A stretch of 64,000 nt of DNA from Pseudomonas kilonensis (GTDB lineage: Bacteria; Pseudomonadota; Gammaproteobacteria; Pseudomonadales; Pseudomonadaceae), in contig NZ_LHVH01000035.1 of assembly GCF_001269885.1 (NCBI RefSeq), positions 372,001-436,000 on the forward strand, in the 5' to 3' direction. How positions within the stretch are numbered: position 1 is the stretch's first letter; each line of letters opens with the position of its first letter. Below are positions 35,000 through 43,526 of the stretch, in pieces. The notes under the pieces were generated by a model. It had not been told where the DNA came from. It made no database searches and was given only the letters and a program-made list of their open reading frames with translations. The position numbers and the translations under genes were made by a program.

Positions 35000-36397
35000 A
35001 TGTTCATGGCATCCCGTGCCGTTTTTTCGGTCGCCCTCGGCGCGATCACCTTGTTGTCCGGCTGCTCGGCCTTTCGCAACTACGACAGCGAATTGGCCCA
35101 GACCAACCAGCAGTTGGCATCCGGCAACGTCGACGGCGCGCTGACCCTGCTGGAAAAGAACAACTCCAGCAAGGACAAAGACCTGCTGTACTACTTCGAG
35201 AAAGGTGAGTTGCTGCGCGCCAAGGGTGACTTGTCCGGCAGCCAGACAGCCTGGACCAGCGCCGATCAGCAGGTTGGTCAGTGGGAAGACGCGGTCAAGC
35301 TCGACACCGCCAAGTACCTGGCCCAGTTCGGCAGTTTCCTGGTCAACGATAAAGTCCGCCGCTACGAAGGCTACGACTACGAAAAGGTCATGCTGACCAC
35401 GCAGATGGCCCTGAACCTGCTGGCGGTGAATGACTTCGACGGCGCGCGGACCCAGATCAAGAAAACCCACGAACGCGAAGCGGTGATCGCCGACCTGCGG
35501 GACAAGCAATACCTCAAGCGCGAGGAAGAAGCCGAGAAAGAAGGGGTCAAGACCGAATACAAGGACCTCCAGGGTTACCCGGTGGCCAGCCTCGACGCAC
35601 CGGAAGTGGTCGGCCTCAAGAACAGTTACCAGAGCGCGTTCAGCCATTACCTGGCCGGCTTCGTCTACGAAGCCCTGGGTGAAAAAGACCTGGCCGCACC
35701 GGGTTATCGCAAGGCCGCCGAACTGCGCCCCAACACACCGTTGCTGGAGCAGGCCCTGCGCGACCTCGACAAACCCGCCAAGAGCGATGACAGCGACATC
35801 CTGATCGTGGTGCAGAGTGGCCTGGCACCGTCCCGGGACTCGATCCGCATTCCCCTGCCCTTGCCGATCAGTGGCAACCTGGTTATCACGCCGTTGTCGT
35901 TCCCGTTGATCAAGCCCGACACCTCCACGGCCACCTTCGGCCAGATCGGTGTGGACGGTCGTCAGTTGGACCTGACCCAGCTCAACAGCACCACTGCCAT
36001 GTCCCGCCGGGCCCTGCGCGACGACATGCCGGGCATCATCCTGCGCACCACCGTGCGCGCCGTCAGCCGTGGCGTGGCACAAAAGCAGATCAACGAAACC
36101 AACCCCCTGGCCGGCCTGGCCGTGGGGCTCACCTCGGCGGTACTCGAAGGAGCCGACACCCGGACCTGGCGCACCCTGCCCGACTACACCCAGGTGGTGC
36201 GCCTGCGCCTGAAGAAAGGCGAGCATCAGGTCACCTTGCCAAGCTCGGTGGGCGGCTCGGTGGTCAAGGTCACCGTCGACCAGCGCTACCAGGTCATCAC
36301 CCTGCGGGCGGTGGGTAACCAGGTGTTCGCCGGTGGCCTGGCTGCCCAGGTGATGCCAAGCGCCAACCCGACCGCCATTGCCCTCAAGCAACCTTAA
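35000..36397 (+). CDS. TPR-type lipoprotein, COG3014-like (465 aa)
   Basis: Lipobox LLSGCS follows a short signal (MFMASRAVFSVALGAITLLS), so it is predicted to be lipid-anchored in the envelope. Residues 30-260 are helical with tetratricopeptide-like repeats (SGNVDGALTLLEKNN, KDLAAPGYRKAAELRPN). The C-terminal part is beta-rich and unassigned. AGGGA precedes the ATG at 35000; a second ATG at 35006 is possible. First gene of a four-gene envelope cluster with ycfL and lpoB homologues. Function unknown. Confidence 0.82.
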   Translation: MFMASRAVFSVALGAITLLSGCSAFRNYDSELAQTNQQLASGNVDGALTLLEKNNSSKDKDLLYYFEKGELLRAKGDLSGSQTAWTSADQQVGQWEDAVKLDTAKYLAQFGSFLVNDKVRRYEGYDYEKVMLTTQMALNLLAVNDFDGARTQIKKTHEREAVIADLRDKQYLKREEEAEKEGVKTEYKDLQGYPVASLDAPEVVGLKNSYQSAFSHYLAGFVYEALGEKDLAAPGYRKAAELRPNTPLLEQALRDLDKPAKSDDSDILIVVQSGLAPSRDSIRIPLPLPISGNLVITPLSFPLIKPDTSTATFGQIGVDGRQLDLTQLNSTTAMSRRALRDDMPGIILRTTVRAVSRGVAQKQINETNPLAGLAVGLTSAVLEGADTRTWRTLPDYTQVVRLRLKKGEHQVTLPSSVGGSVVKVTVDQRYQVITLRAVGNQVFAGGLAAQVMPSANPTAIALKQP

Positions 36398-36415
36398 GAA
36401 CGGAGTCTTGTTCAC

Positions 36416-36787
36416 ATGCGTTTAAAACTGATCGCCATCGGCGCCCTGGCCTTGCTGGCCGGTTGCGCCACCCCGCCGCCACCGGAGCCGGGCAGCGCCG
36501 CCAGCAAGGTCGTGGCGATGGGCAAGACCAAGAACATCGTGGTCGGCGCCATGCGCGTGGCCCGGGAAAACGGCTACATGACCGTCAACGTGCAGCTGAG
36601 CAACACCAGCTACAACAACAAGACGATGTATTACCGCTTTGCCTGGCTGGGGCCGGAAGGCTTTCCGATCGCCGAGGAAGAAACCTGGAAAAGCCTGACG
36701 CTGTACGGCGAACAGACCAGCTTCCTGCCGGCCATCGCACCGACCCCCAAGGCGGTGGATTTCCGTTTGGAAATCAATACCCCGTAA
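36416..36787 (+). CDS. YcfL-family (DUF1425) lipoprotein (123 aa)
   Basis: Signal MRLKLIAIGALALLAG followed by lipobox cysteine (GCATPPPPEP) and a single DUF1425 domain (VVGAMRVARENGYMTVNVQL, YYRFAWLGPEGFPI). In E. coli ycfL lies directly upstream of lpoB, and the same order is seen here. It starts 18 bases after the preceding gene, so it belongs to the same transcript. Its role is unknown; the conserved neighbourhood suggests peptidoglycan or envelope work. Confidence 0.88.
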   Translation: MRLKLIAIGALALLAGCATPPPPEPGSAASKVVAMGKTKNIVVGAMRVARENGYMTVNVQLSNTSYNNKTMYYRFAWLGPEGFPIAEEETWKSLTLYGEQTSFLPAIAPTPKAVDFRLEINTP

Positions 36788-36802
36788 GACAGATGCACAT
36801 TC

Positions 36803-36897
36803 CTGTGGCGAGGGGATTTATCCCCGTTCGAGTGCGCAGCACTCGTTGAAATTGGGGCTGCTACGCAGCCCAGCGGGGATAAATCCCCTCGCCACAG
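36803..36897. repeat. Palindromic repeat (family B) inside the lipoprotein gene cluster
   Basis: CTGTGGCGAGGGGATTTATC to the inverted GATAAATCCCCTCGCCACAG, with an inner GGGGCTGCTACGCAGCCCAG hairpin. It is placed between the ycfL and lpoB homologues that are otherwise adjacent, so it would be part of the mRNA if the four genes are one operon. Confidence 0.85.
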
Positions 36898-36926
36898 ACC
36901 TTTTTTCAGTTTTCGAGAGCACCCAC

Positions 36927-37514
36927 ATGTTTGTACGCATTTCCTCCCTCGCCCTCGCCGCCCTGCTGGTCAGCGGCTGTGCCAACAACTCGCCGGTCCT
37001 GGGCAACAAGAACATCAGCTACGGCGACACCAAGGCCGTGGAAACCGTGACCAACGAGTTCGGCTCCACCGACCTGCAAATGATCGCCGAGTCCATGACC
37101 CGCTCCCTGGCCCAGTCCGGCATCCTGCAGGGTCGCCCGGTGGTCCAGGTCTATGACGTGAAGAACAAGACCAGCGAATACATCGACACCCGTGAAATCA
37201 CCACCAGCATCAAGACCCAACTGATGAAGACCGGCGCTGCCCGCTTCGCCAGCGACAACACCGCCATGGACAGCCAGGTCGACCAGCTCAAGTTGCAGAA
37301 CCAGAGCGGCCTGTACAAGAAAAGCACCGTGGCCAAGACCGGCAACATGATTGCTGCCAAGTACCGTCTCGAAGGCTCCATCAGCTCGATCGTCAAGCGC
37401 AGCAGCGACTACAAGGACGTCTTCTACAAATTCAGCCTGCAATTGATCGACGTCGAAAGCGGTCTGGCCGAGTGGATGGACGAAAAAGAAATCCGCAAGA
37501 CCACGGAGCGTTAA
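36927..37514 (+). CDS. lpoB: Penicillin-binding protein activator LpoB-like lipoprotein (195 aa)
   Basis: Lipobox LVSGCANNS after a signal starting MFVRISSLALAALL. The domain matches LpoB: DLQMIAESMTRSLAQSGIL, PVVQVYDVKNKTSEYIDTREI and a C-terminal beta part (YRLEGSISSIVKRS). In E. coli outer-membrane LpoB activates PBP1b; Pseudomonas uses other PBP activators as well, so the partner is uncertain. Unlike E. coli LpoB, the disordered Pro-rich linker after the lipid anchor is very short. Confidence 0.85.
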   Translation: MFVRISSLALAALLVSGCANNSPVLGNKNISYGDTKAVETVTNEFGSTDLQMIAESMTRSLAQSGILQGRPVVQVYDVKNKTSEYIDTREITTSIKTQLMKTGAARFASDNTAMDSQVDQLKLQNQSGLYKKSTVAKTGNMIAAKYRLEGSISSIVKRSSDYKDVFYKFSLQLIDVESGLAEWMDEKEIRKTTER

Positions 37515-37517
37515 GCC

Positions 37518-38261
37518 ATGCGCACATGGATAGGCATCATGGCCCTGGCCTGCGCATTTGGCGCGCAGGCGGCCCCGAAAGTCGCAGTGACCGACCTTGC
37601 GTACCAGGAGCGGGTGGAGGAATACATCCACACCGTTTCAGCGCAGAGCAACTTCCAGGCGAACCCCTACAGCGCCAGCGCCTCCTCGAGCTACGACGAG
37701 ATGGAAGCCACCAGCAGCTACATCGAGCAGGGCGAACTGCGCAAGTTCACCGGCGACATCAAGGGCGAGATCCTGCGCAGCGGGATGTTTCAGCTGACCC
37801 AAGGCACGCCCTACACAGCGGCGTCCAAGGGCGACGTCTATGACGTGATCAAGCGCATCAAGGCCGGTAACTTCAAGGGTGCCGACTACGTGCTGTTCGG
37901 CACGGTGTCGGACATCGACTTCACCCGCGACATCAACGAGCTGGCCAATACCGACAGCTACTCGGCTGTGCTGGCGTTGACCCTGGTGGCGGACTTCAGC
38001 CTGATCAACACCAAGACCTACGAAATCACCTCGGCCTTTACGGCCATGGGCGAAGGCCAGGACACCAAGTTGATGAACCACCGGGACGTACGCATCAGTC
38101 TCAATCGTCCACGGGTGGTGCGCGAAGTGTCCAAGGCCCTGGGGGAAGACGTGGCGCGGCAACTGAGCGAACAGCTCGGCGGCCCGAGCTACCAACAACC
38201 CAGCGAACCGGTACAGCGCAATAACCTGCCTCGGGATACGGCGCCGGTGATTTTGCGCTGA
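37518..38261 (+). CDS. LpoB/CsgG-like periplasmic protein (247 aa)
   Basis: Signal peptide MRTWIGIMALACAFGAQAAP without a lipobox cysteine, so the mature protein should be soluble in the periplasm or envelope-associated. The core resembles LpoB/CsgG-type proteins: KVAVTDLAYQERVEEYI, ELRKFTGDIKGEILRSGMF and GADYVLFGTVSDIDF. It begins three bases after the lpoB stop, so the two are coupled. A paralogue of the preceding gene product by fold, probably acting with it. Confidence 0.75.
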   Translation: MRTWIGIMALACAFGAQAAPKVAVTDLAYQERVEEYIHTVSAQSNFQANPYSASASSSYDEMEATSSYIEQGELRKFTGDIKGEILRSGMFQLTQGTPYTAASKGDVYDVIKRIKAGNFKGADYVLFGTVSDIDFTRDINELANTDSYSAVLALTLVADFSLINTKTYEITSAFTAMGEGQDTKLMNHRDVRISLNRPRVVREVSKALGEDVARQLSEQLGGPSYQQPSEPVQRNNLPRDTAPVILR

Positions 38262-38277
38262 ATAGCTGAGCGAATGC

Positions 38278-38366
38278 TTGTGGGAGCAAGGCTTGCCCGC
38301 GATACAGGCGATGAGATCTTCCAGAAATCGAGTCGCCTGCATCGCGGGCAAGCCTTGCTCCCACAA
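38278..38366. repeat. REP-type palindromic repeat pair (family A)
   Basis: TTGTGGGAGCAAGGCTTGCC and its inverted partner GGCAAGCCTTGCTCCCACAA flank a 49-base spacer. It lies between the convergent ends of the lipoprotein cluster and the lysE-type gene. Confidence 0.85.
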
Positions 38367-38390
38367 AGTAACCTCGCCACAGGTTTTGCT

Positions 38391-39023
38391 TTACACCGCA
38401 GCCTTGCGAATCGTCGCAAGCAGCCCCGCCGCACCAATGAACATACCCGCAAAGGCACGGTTCATTCGCCGTTGCTGTTTCGGGGTGCGCAACAGCCGCA
38501 GGACTTTGGACGCCAGCCCGGTGTACCCGGCCATGACGATGAGATCGACGACGATCATGGTCACGCCCAGGATCAGGTATTGCTGGATCAACGGCGCATG
38601 GGGATTGATGAACTGCGGCAACACCGCCAGCATGAACACCAGCGCCTTGGGGTTGCTGACATTGACCAGAAAGCCGCGAAACACCAGCGCCAAGGGCTTG
38701 CCGATGGGCCGCGGGGCCGCGTCGTCAGTCATGTCAGCGGGAATGGCTCGCCACTGTTTGACACCCAGGTAGACCAGGTAGGCCACGCCGAACCATTTGA
38801 TCGCATAGAACGCGGTGGCCGACGCCGTGAGGATCGCGCCAACCCCGGCGGCGACGACCACGATTTGCAACGCCAGGCCCAATTGCAGGCCCAAGGCGTT
38901 CCAGTAACCACGCCAGAAGCCGTATCGCAGCCCGCTGGACATCGATGCAATCGCGCCGGCACCCGGCGAAAGACTGATCACCCAGCACGCAGCGAAAAAC
39001 GCCAGCCATGTTTCCAGCATCAT
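38391..39023 (-). CDS. LysE/RhtB-family amino-acid exporter (210 aa)
   Basis: Six-helix exporter. The family signature SPGAGAIASMSSGLRYGFWR near residue 19, a cytosolic loop, and NVSNPKALVFMLAVLPQFI are characteristic of RhtB/YggA-type homoserine/threonine or related amino-acid efflux proteins. The substrate is not predictable. Monocistronic by appearance. Confidence 0.93.
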   Translation of the reverse strand: MMLETWLAFFAACWVISLSPGAGAIASMSSGLRYGFWRGYWNALGLQLGLALQIVVVAAGVGAILTASATAFYAIKWFGVAYLVYLGVKQWRAIPADMTDDAAPRPIGKPLALVFRGFLVNVSNPKALVFMLAVLPQFINPHAPLIQQYLILGVTMIVVDLIVMAGYTGLASKVLRLLRTPKQQRRMNRAFAGMFIGAAGLLATIRKAAV

Positions 39024-39121
39024 TGCACTCCCCGGCCCGGATTCGTCGAAACGACTAAGCTAATGCGCCGCCAGGCCGTTGACCACCGTTTTTTGCACAA
39101 ACACTTAAGCCGGCATGAACC

Positions 39122-39164
39122 GTGGCGAGGGAGCTTGCTCCCGCTGGGCCGCATAGCGGCCCTA
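39122..39164. repeat. Half copy of family B repeat (variant)
   Basis: GTGGCGAGGGAGCTTGCTCC then CGCTGGGCCGCATAGCGGCC: one arm and one inner hairpin of the family B repeat, with GGGGATTTATCCCC replaced by GGGAGCTTGCTCCC. No opposite arm is present. Confidence 0.65.
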
Positions 39165-39168
39165 TGCG

Positions 39169-39750
39169 TTATTCGACGAAACCACCCACCGGAAACGCCT
39201 CGCTGCCGCGCCAACGCCGCACCGAACGCTGGAAGAACAGGCTGTTGGGCACTTGCACCATGGCGCTGCCGGTGCCGAGTTCCTCGGGTTCGATCAGCGT
39301 GGTGTACAGCAGGTTGATCGCTACCACGCGCCCCTTGATGCCGGGCTTGTCGGTGGTGTCCACCAACTCGACCACATCCCCCAGGCGAAACGGTCCGACG
39401 GTGTAGATCAAAACGGCGCAGAGCAGGTTCGACAGCACGCTCCAGATGGCAAAGAACGCCACCGCTGCCACCGCAACGAAGCCTGACAGTGCAGTCCACA
39501 GCACCGTGGCCGAGACGCCCAGGCGTTCGAGCACCACCAGCACGGCGCTGCCCATGATCAGCCAGCGCAGCACACCCCGCAGGATAATGACCAGTTGGGG
39601 TGGGAACGGGTAACGCTCACCCAGGCCGGTAAGGGTCCGCGCCACGACACGTTGCGCGACATAACCGGCCAGCAGGATCAGCAGGATTTGCACGCCCAGC
39701 CAGATCGGCTCGATCCACATGACGGGTATAGGCAACGCCAACGCTTCCAT
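39169..39750 (-). CDS. Mechanosensitive ion channel, MscS family (short, 193 aa)
   Basis: Three predicted helices, with the Ala/Gly-rich pore helix LSGFVAVAAVAFFAIWSVLS, then a beta domain (VGPFRLGDVVELVDT, GRVVAINLLYTTLIEPE) and the loop VQVPNSLFFQRSVRR. It ends soon after the beta domain, so the large C-terminal cytoplasmic cage of MscS is shortened. The start at 39750 overlaps by one base the stop of the upstream ABC-F gene, so the two are coupled. Confidence 0.9.
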   Translation of the reverse strand: MEALALPIPVMWIEPIWLGVQILLILLAGYVAQRVVARTLTGLGERYPFPPQLVIILRGVLRWLIMGSAVLVVLERLGVSATVLWTALSGFVAVAAVAFFAIWSVLSNLLCAVLIYTVGPFRLGDVVELVDTTDKPGIKGRVVAINLLYTTLIEPEELGTGSAMVQVPNSLFFQRSVRRWRGSEAFPVGGFVE

Positions 39751-41660
39751 CAGGACAACGCCTCCAGCTCCGCTTGCAGATTTTCCAGCAGTTCCAGCGC
39801 TTGCATCCACGCCTCCTCGAGTTCCGCTTCCCGAACCTTCAGCTTGGCCTGCTCGGCCAACAGGTCGCGCAACTCATCCTTGCGCGCTGCCTCGTAGAGA
39901 CCACTGTCGCCAAGGCTGGTTTCGATCTTTTGCAGTTTTTCATGCAGCTTGCCCAGCTCGGCTTCGAGCTTGTCGGCCTCACGCTTGTGCGGTGCCAGTT
40001 GCTGGCGCAATGCGGCGGCGGCCTGGCGCTGGGCTTTCTTGTCGGTCTTGTCCGGGTTGACCGGCGTGCTGCTGACCGGCGCGTTGCGCTGACGGTATTC
40101 CACCAGCCAACGGGCGTAGTCTTCCAGGTCGCCGTCGAACTCCTCGACCTTGCCGTCAGCCACCAGGAAGAAATTATCCGTGGTGCTCTTGAGCAAATGC
40201 CGATCGTGGGACACCACCAGCACCGCGCCACTGAATTCCTGCAAGGCCATGGTCAGGGCCAGGCGCATCTCCAGGTCCAGGTGGTTGGTCGGCTCGTCGA
40301 GCAGCAACAGGTTCGGCCGGCCCCAGGCGATCAACGCCAGCGCGAGGCGCGCCTTTTCGCCACCGGAGAAATTCAACACCGGTTCGTCGATGCGCGCCCC
40401 GCGGAAATCGAAACCGCCGAGGAAATCGCGCAGGACCTGCTCACGCTCGGTCGGTGCCAGGCGCTGCAGGTGCAACAGCGGGCTGGCCTTGGAATCCAGG
40501 GAGTCGAGCTGATGCTGGGCGAAATAGCCGACCACCGTGTTCTCGCCCCGGGTCAGGCGCCCGGCCAGAGGTTCGAGTTCGCCGGAAAGGTTCTTGATCA
40601 GGGTCGACTTACCGGCACCGTTGGGGCCCAGCAGACCGATCCGCGCACCCGGGGTCAGTTGCAGCTTGACCTTCTCCAGCACGGTCTTGTCGCCGTAGCC
40701 CAGGCGCGCGTCGGACAGGTCGATCAACGGGCTGGAAATCTTGGTCGATTCACGGAAGACAAAATCGAACGGCGAATCGACGTGGGCCGCCGACAACTCT
40801 TCCATCCGCTCCAGCGCCTTGATCCGGCTCTGGGCCTGGCGGGCCTTGGTGGCCTGGGCCTTGAAGCGGGCGATGTAGCTTTCCATGTGCGCACGTTGCG
40901 CCTGTTGCTTCTCGTAGGCCTGCTGTTGCTGGGCCAGGCGTTCGGCACGCGCGCGCTCGAAGGCGCTGTAGCCGCCGCGGTACAAGGTGAGCTTGCGCTG
41001 ATCGACATGGGCCACGTGATCCACCACCGCGTCGAGGAAATCACGGTCGTGGGAAATCAGCAGCAGCGTGCCCGGGTAACTCTTGAGCCAGTCTTCGAGC
41101 CAGATGATGGCGTCGAGGTCCAAGTGGTTGGTCGGTTCATCGAGCAACAGCAGATCCGAAGGACACATCAAGGCCTGGGCCAGGTTCAGGCGCATCCGCC
41201 AGCCACCGGAGAAGTCCCCGACCTGGCGATCCATCTGCTCATTGGTAAAGCCCAGGCCGGCGAGCAATTTGCGCGCACGGGCATCGGCGGTGTAGCCATC
41301 GGCACTGTCGAGTTCCGCGTGCAAGCGGGCCTGTGCGGCACCGTCATGGGCCGCTTCGGCCGCAGCCAGGTCACGTTGCACCTGGCGCAGGCGCAGGTCG
41401 CCATCAAGCACGTAGTCCACCGCCAGGCGCTCGAGGGTGTCGACCTCCTGGCGCATGTGGGCGATGCGCCAATCAGCCGGCAACAGGCAATCACCCGAGT
41501 CCGGGTGCAGCTCGCCTCGCAGCAAGGCGAACAGGCTCGATTTGCCGGCGCCGTTGGCACCGATGAGGCCGGCTTTGTGGCCGGCGTGCAGGGTCAGCTC
41601 GGCGTCTTCTAGCAGACGTTGCGGGCCACGCTGTAAAGTCAGGTTCTGAAGTCGGATCAT
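39750..41660 (-). CDS. ABC-F family ATPase, YheS-like (636 aa)
   Basis: Soluble tandem-ATPase protein without membrane segments, of the ribosome-acting ABC-F family. First Walker A GANGAGKSSLFALL with signature DFSGGWRMRLNLAQAL and Walker B LLLLDEPTNHLDLD; second Walker A GPNGAGKSTLIKNL with signature NFSGGEKARLALALI and Walker B LLLLDEPTNHLDLE. A charged interdomain linker and a C-terminal coiled coil (about residues 540-636) are present. The start MIRLQNLTLQRGPQRLLEDA is family-like and the frame upstream is not. YheS is thought to rescue stalled ribosomes. Confidence 0.94.
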   Translation of the reverse strand: MIRLQNLTLQRGPQRLLEDAELTLHAGHKAGLIGANGAGKSSLFALLRGELHPDSGDCLLPADWRIAHMRQEVDTLERLAVDYVLDGDLRLRQVQRDLAAAEAAHDGAAQARLHAELDSADGYTADARARKLLAGLGFTNEQMDRQVGDFSGGWRMRLNLAQALMCPSDLLLLDEPTNHLDLDAIIWLEDWLKSYPGTLLLISHDRDFLDAVVDHVAHVDQRKLTLYRGGYSAFERARAERLAQQQQAYEKQQAQRAHMESYIARFKAQATKARQAQSRIKALERMEELSAAHVDSPFDFVFRESTKISSPLIDLSDARLGYGDKTVLEKVKLQLTPGARIGLLGPNGAGKSTLIKNLSGELEPLAGRLTRGENTVVGYFAQHQLDSLDSKASPLLHLQRLAPTEREQVLRDFLGGFDFRGARIDEPVLNFSGGEKARLALALIAWGRPNLLLLDEPTNHLDLEMRLALTMALQEFSGAVLVVSHDRHLLKSTTDNFFLVADGKVEEFDGDLEDYARWLVEYRQRNAPVSSTPVNPDKTDKKAQRQAAAALRQQLAPHKREADKLEAELGKLHEKLQKIETSLGDSGLYEAARKDELRDLLAEQAKLKVREAELEEAWMQALELLENLQAELEALS

Positions 41661-41710
41661 AATGGCGGCGGAGTCTACCAGCTTCGCTCGCAACTGGCGC
41701 GAGTAGCACG

Positions 41711-42175
41711 ATGTCCCCAGACCTGTGGAGCTTTTCCCTCGACCTCTATGCCAAGCCTGGCGTGGAGCCTGCCTGCCTGGCGTCACAAGACGCCGGCGCC
41801 AACGTCTGCCTGCTGCTGTGCGGCCTGTGGCTGGCGCAGCGCGGCGTGGCCTGCAATGAACACCGGCTGCAGCAGCTTCGACGATTGGCCGAGCCTTGGG
41901 ATGCCGAGGTGGTGCGGCCACTGCGCACGCTTCGCCGCCAATGGAAAACCAGCGCCCTCCAGGACACGGCACTCGATAGCCTGCGCGAGCAGGTCAAGCA
42001 ACTGGAGTTGGCCGCCGAACGGCAATTGCTGGAGCGATTGGAAGCGCTGGCCAAGGATTGGCCCGGGACACAACAGAACGATTCAGCGCAATGGCTGCAA
42101 GGGCTGGCGGCGAATGCCGGACCAGCGAGCCGCGACGCGCTGCATCAGCTGCGCGTCGCGGTGTCCGGCACTTAG
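41711..42175 (+). CDS. TIGR02444-family protein (154 aa), unknown function
   Basis: Small cytosolic helical protein matching a family found near algP in pseudomonads. The start MSPDLWSFSLDLYAKPGVEP and the CLLLCGLWLAQRG segment are conserved-looking. It is divergent from the ABC-F gene, 50 bases apart, and its stop overlaps the algP stop by a few bases (convergent). No catalytic motif is visible. Confidence 0.85.
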   Translation: MSPDLWSFSLDLYAKPGVEPACLASQDAGANVCLLLCGLWLAQRGVACNEHRLQQLRRLAEPWDAEVVRPLRTLRRQWKTSALQDTALDSLREQVKQLELAAERQLLERLEALAKDWPGTQQNDSAQWLQGLAANAGPASRDALHQLRVAVSGT

Positions 42176-43335
42176 GAAGCGCTGGTTGGGGTGCTGCTGC
42201 TCGGCGCAACGGCGGCGGATGGGCTGGTCGCCGCGGCCGGAGTGCTGGCGGTTGGAGCCGGTGCCGCGGTCGGAGCCGGTGTCGCTGGCTTGGCGGCTGG
42301 CGCAGTCGCAGGTTTTGCGGCGGCTGGCTTTTTCACGGCCGGTTTCGCTGCGGGCTTGGCGGCTGGTTTGGCGGCGGCAGGTTTGGCAGCCGTTGGCTTC
42401 GCAGCAGCAGGCTTGGCCGCAGCCGGTTTAGCAGCGGGTTTAGCCGCCGCTTTGGCGGGGGCTTTGGCAGCGACTGGCTTGGCAGCCGTTTTCGCAGCGG
42501 GCTTGGCCGCAGCCGTTTTGGTTGCCGCAGGCTTCGCTGCTGGTTTGGCAGCAGCAGGTTTAGCAGTGGCTTTTACCGCCGCTTTGGCAGCCGGTTTTAC
42601 GGCAGCGGTTTTCGTCGCGGCAGGTTTTGCAGCGGCGGGTTTAGCGGCAGGTTTGGCGACAGCTTTTGCCGCAGGTTTAGCAGCAGCTTTTACAGCGGGC
42701 TTGGCGGCAGCAGGTTTAGCGGCCGCCGTTTTTGCGGCAGGCTTGGCCGCCGCTTTGACGACTGGTTTTTTTGCCGCAGGTTTTGCAGCACTGGCAGCGA
42801 CCGGTTTGGCAGCAGACTTGCTGGCAGTTTTGGCCGGTGCTTTCGCCGCAGGCTTGGCAGCGACTTTGGCCGCAGCTTTTGCCGCGACGGGTTTAGCCGC
42901 CGGCTTCTTGGCCGATACAGCGGCAGGCTTGGCAGCACGAAGCGTCAGCGCCTTGCCTGCGGCTTCTTGAACACGACCGACACCCTGGGCCAGTTTCAGG
43001 CTTTCCTGGGCATCACGCTTGAGTTGCAGAATGTAGGTGCGGGTCTCGGACTGACGATCCTTCAAGGCATCGAGCAGGTCTTCGAGTTCTTTCACGACCT
43101 CTTTGGCCTTGGCTTGTGCCTTGGCCTTGCCAGCGGTGGCTGCGTCTTGCAATTTGGTGCGCGACTTGTGCAGTTTTTCCTGCGCTTTGCCGCGTTGCTT
43201 TTCCAGTTTGGCGAGCAGTTTTTCAGCATCAGCCAGGGCTTGGGAGCAGGCATTTTCCAGATGTTCGAGCAAGCTGCCCGAGAGTTGTTGGAGCAAGTGC
43301 AACGGAGTGTTTACAGGCTTCTTGGTGGCCGACAT
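42172..43335 (-). CDS. algP: AlgP, histone H1-like alginate regulatory protein (387 aa)
   Basis: An N-terminal region of about 130 residues, helical and charged (MSATKKPVNTPLHLLQQLSG, with a heptad-like KLEKQRGKAQEKLHKSRTKL), is followed by about 245 residues of Lys-Pro-Ala-Ala type repeats. The tail resembles eukaryotic histone H1 and is known to vary in length. In P. aeruginosa AlgP (AlgR3) affects alginate gene expression through algD. The tail is read from about 42230 to 42940. The C-terminal end becomes Thr/Ser/Pro-rich. It lies next to an FKBP gene and algQ, as in P. aeruginosa. Confidence 0.93.
   Translation of the reverse strand: MSATKKPVNTPLHLLQQLSGSLLEHLENACSQALADAEKLLAKLEKQRGKAQEKLHKSRTKLQDAATAGKAKAQAKAKEVVKELEDLLDALKDRQSETRTYILQLKRDAQESLKLAQGVGRVQEAAGKALTLRAAKPAAVSAKKPAAKPVAAKAAAKVAAKPAAKAPAKTASKSAAKPVAASAAKPAAKKPVVKAAAKPAAKTAAAKPAAAKPAVKAAAKPAAKAVAKPAAKPAAAKPAATKTAAVKPAAKAAVKATAKPAAAKPAAKPAATKTAAAKPAAKTAAKPVAAKAPAKAAAKPAAKPAAAKPAAAKPTAAKPAAAKPAAKPAAKPAVKKPAAAKPATAPAAKPATPAPTAAPAPTASTPAAATSPSAAVAPSSSTPTSAS
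42230..42940. repeat. Degenerate repeats coding the AlgP tail (KPAA units)
   Basis: Imperfect 9-15-base units encoding Ala-Ala-Lys-Pro and variants cover about 700 bases. On the plus strand they read as GCxGCxGGTTTxGC-type units. Such runs are prone to slippage, which can change repeat number or frame. The units are diverse in codon choice, which limits exact recombination. Confidence 0.7.
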
Positions 43336-43526
43336 GGTTTACCTCCTGACTGACGTGAGTGCGGCTCATACTAGACCTCTGCTTCAACCGCCGCTAGGGC
43401 ATGTTGACAGTACACAAGACGTTGCGTTGCAAGGGACGAAAAATCTTCTGCGCCAGTGCCTTGGCAATCCACCTCTACAGAGATCGGCACTGGCATAATT
43501 CCTCGATTCGAGGCCGGAGAGCACAC

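Noticed and set aside
42191..42970. 259-codon Ala/Gly/Leu-rich frame on the plus strand opposite algP that looks like a membrane protein
   Set aside because: It is the complement of the Lys-Pro-Ala-Ala repeats; hydrophobicity is a by-product.
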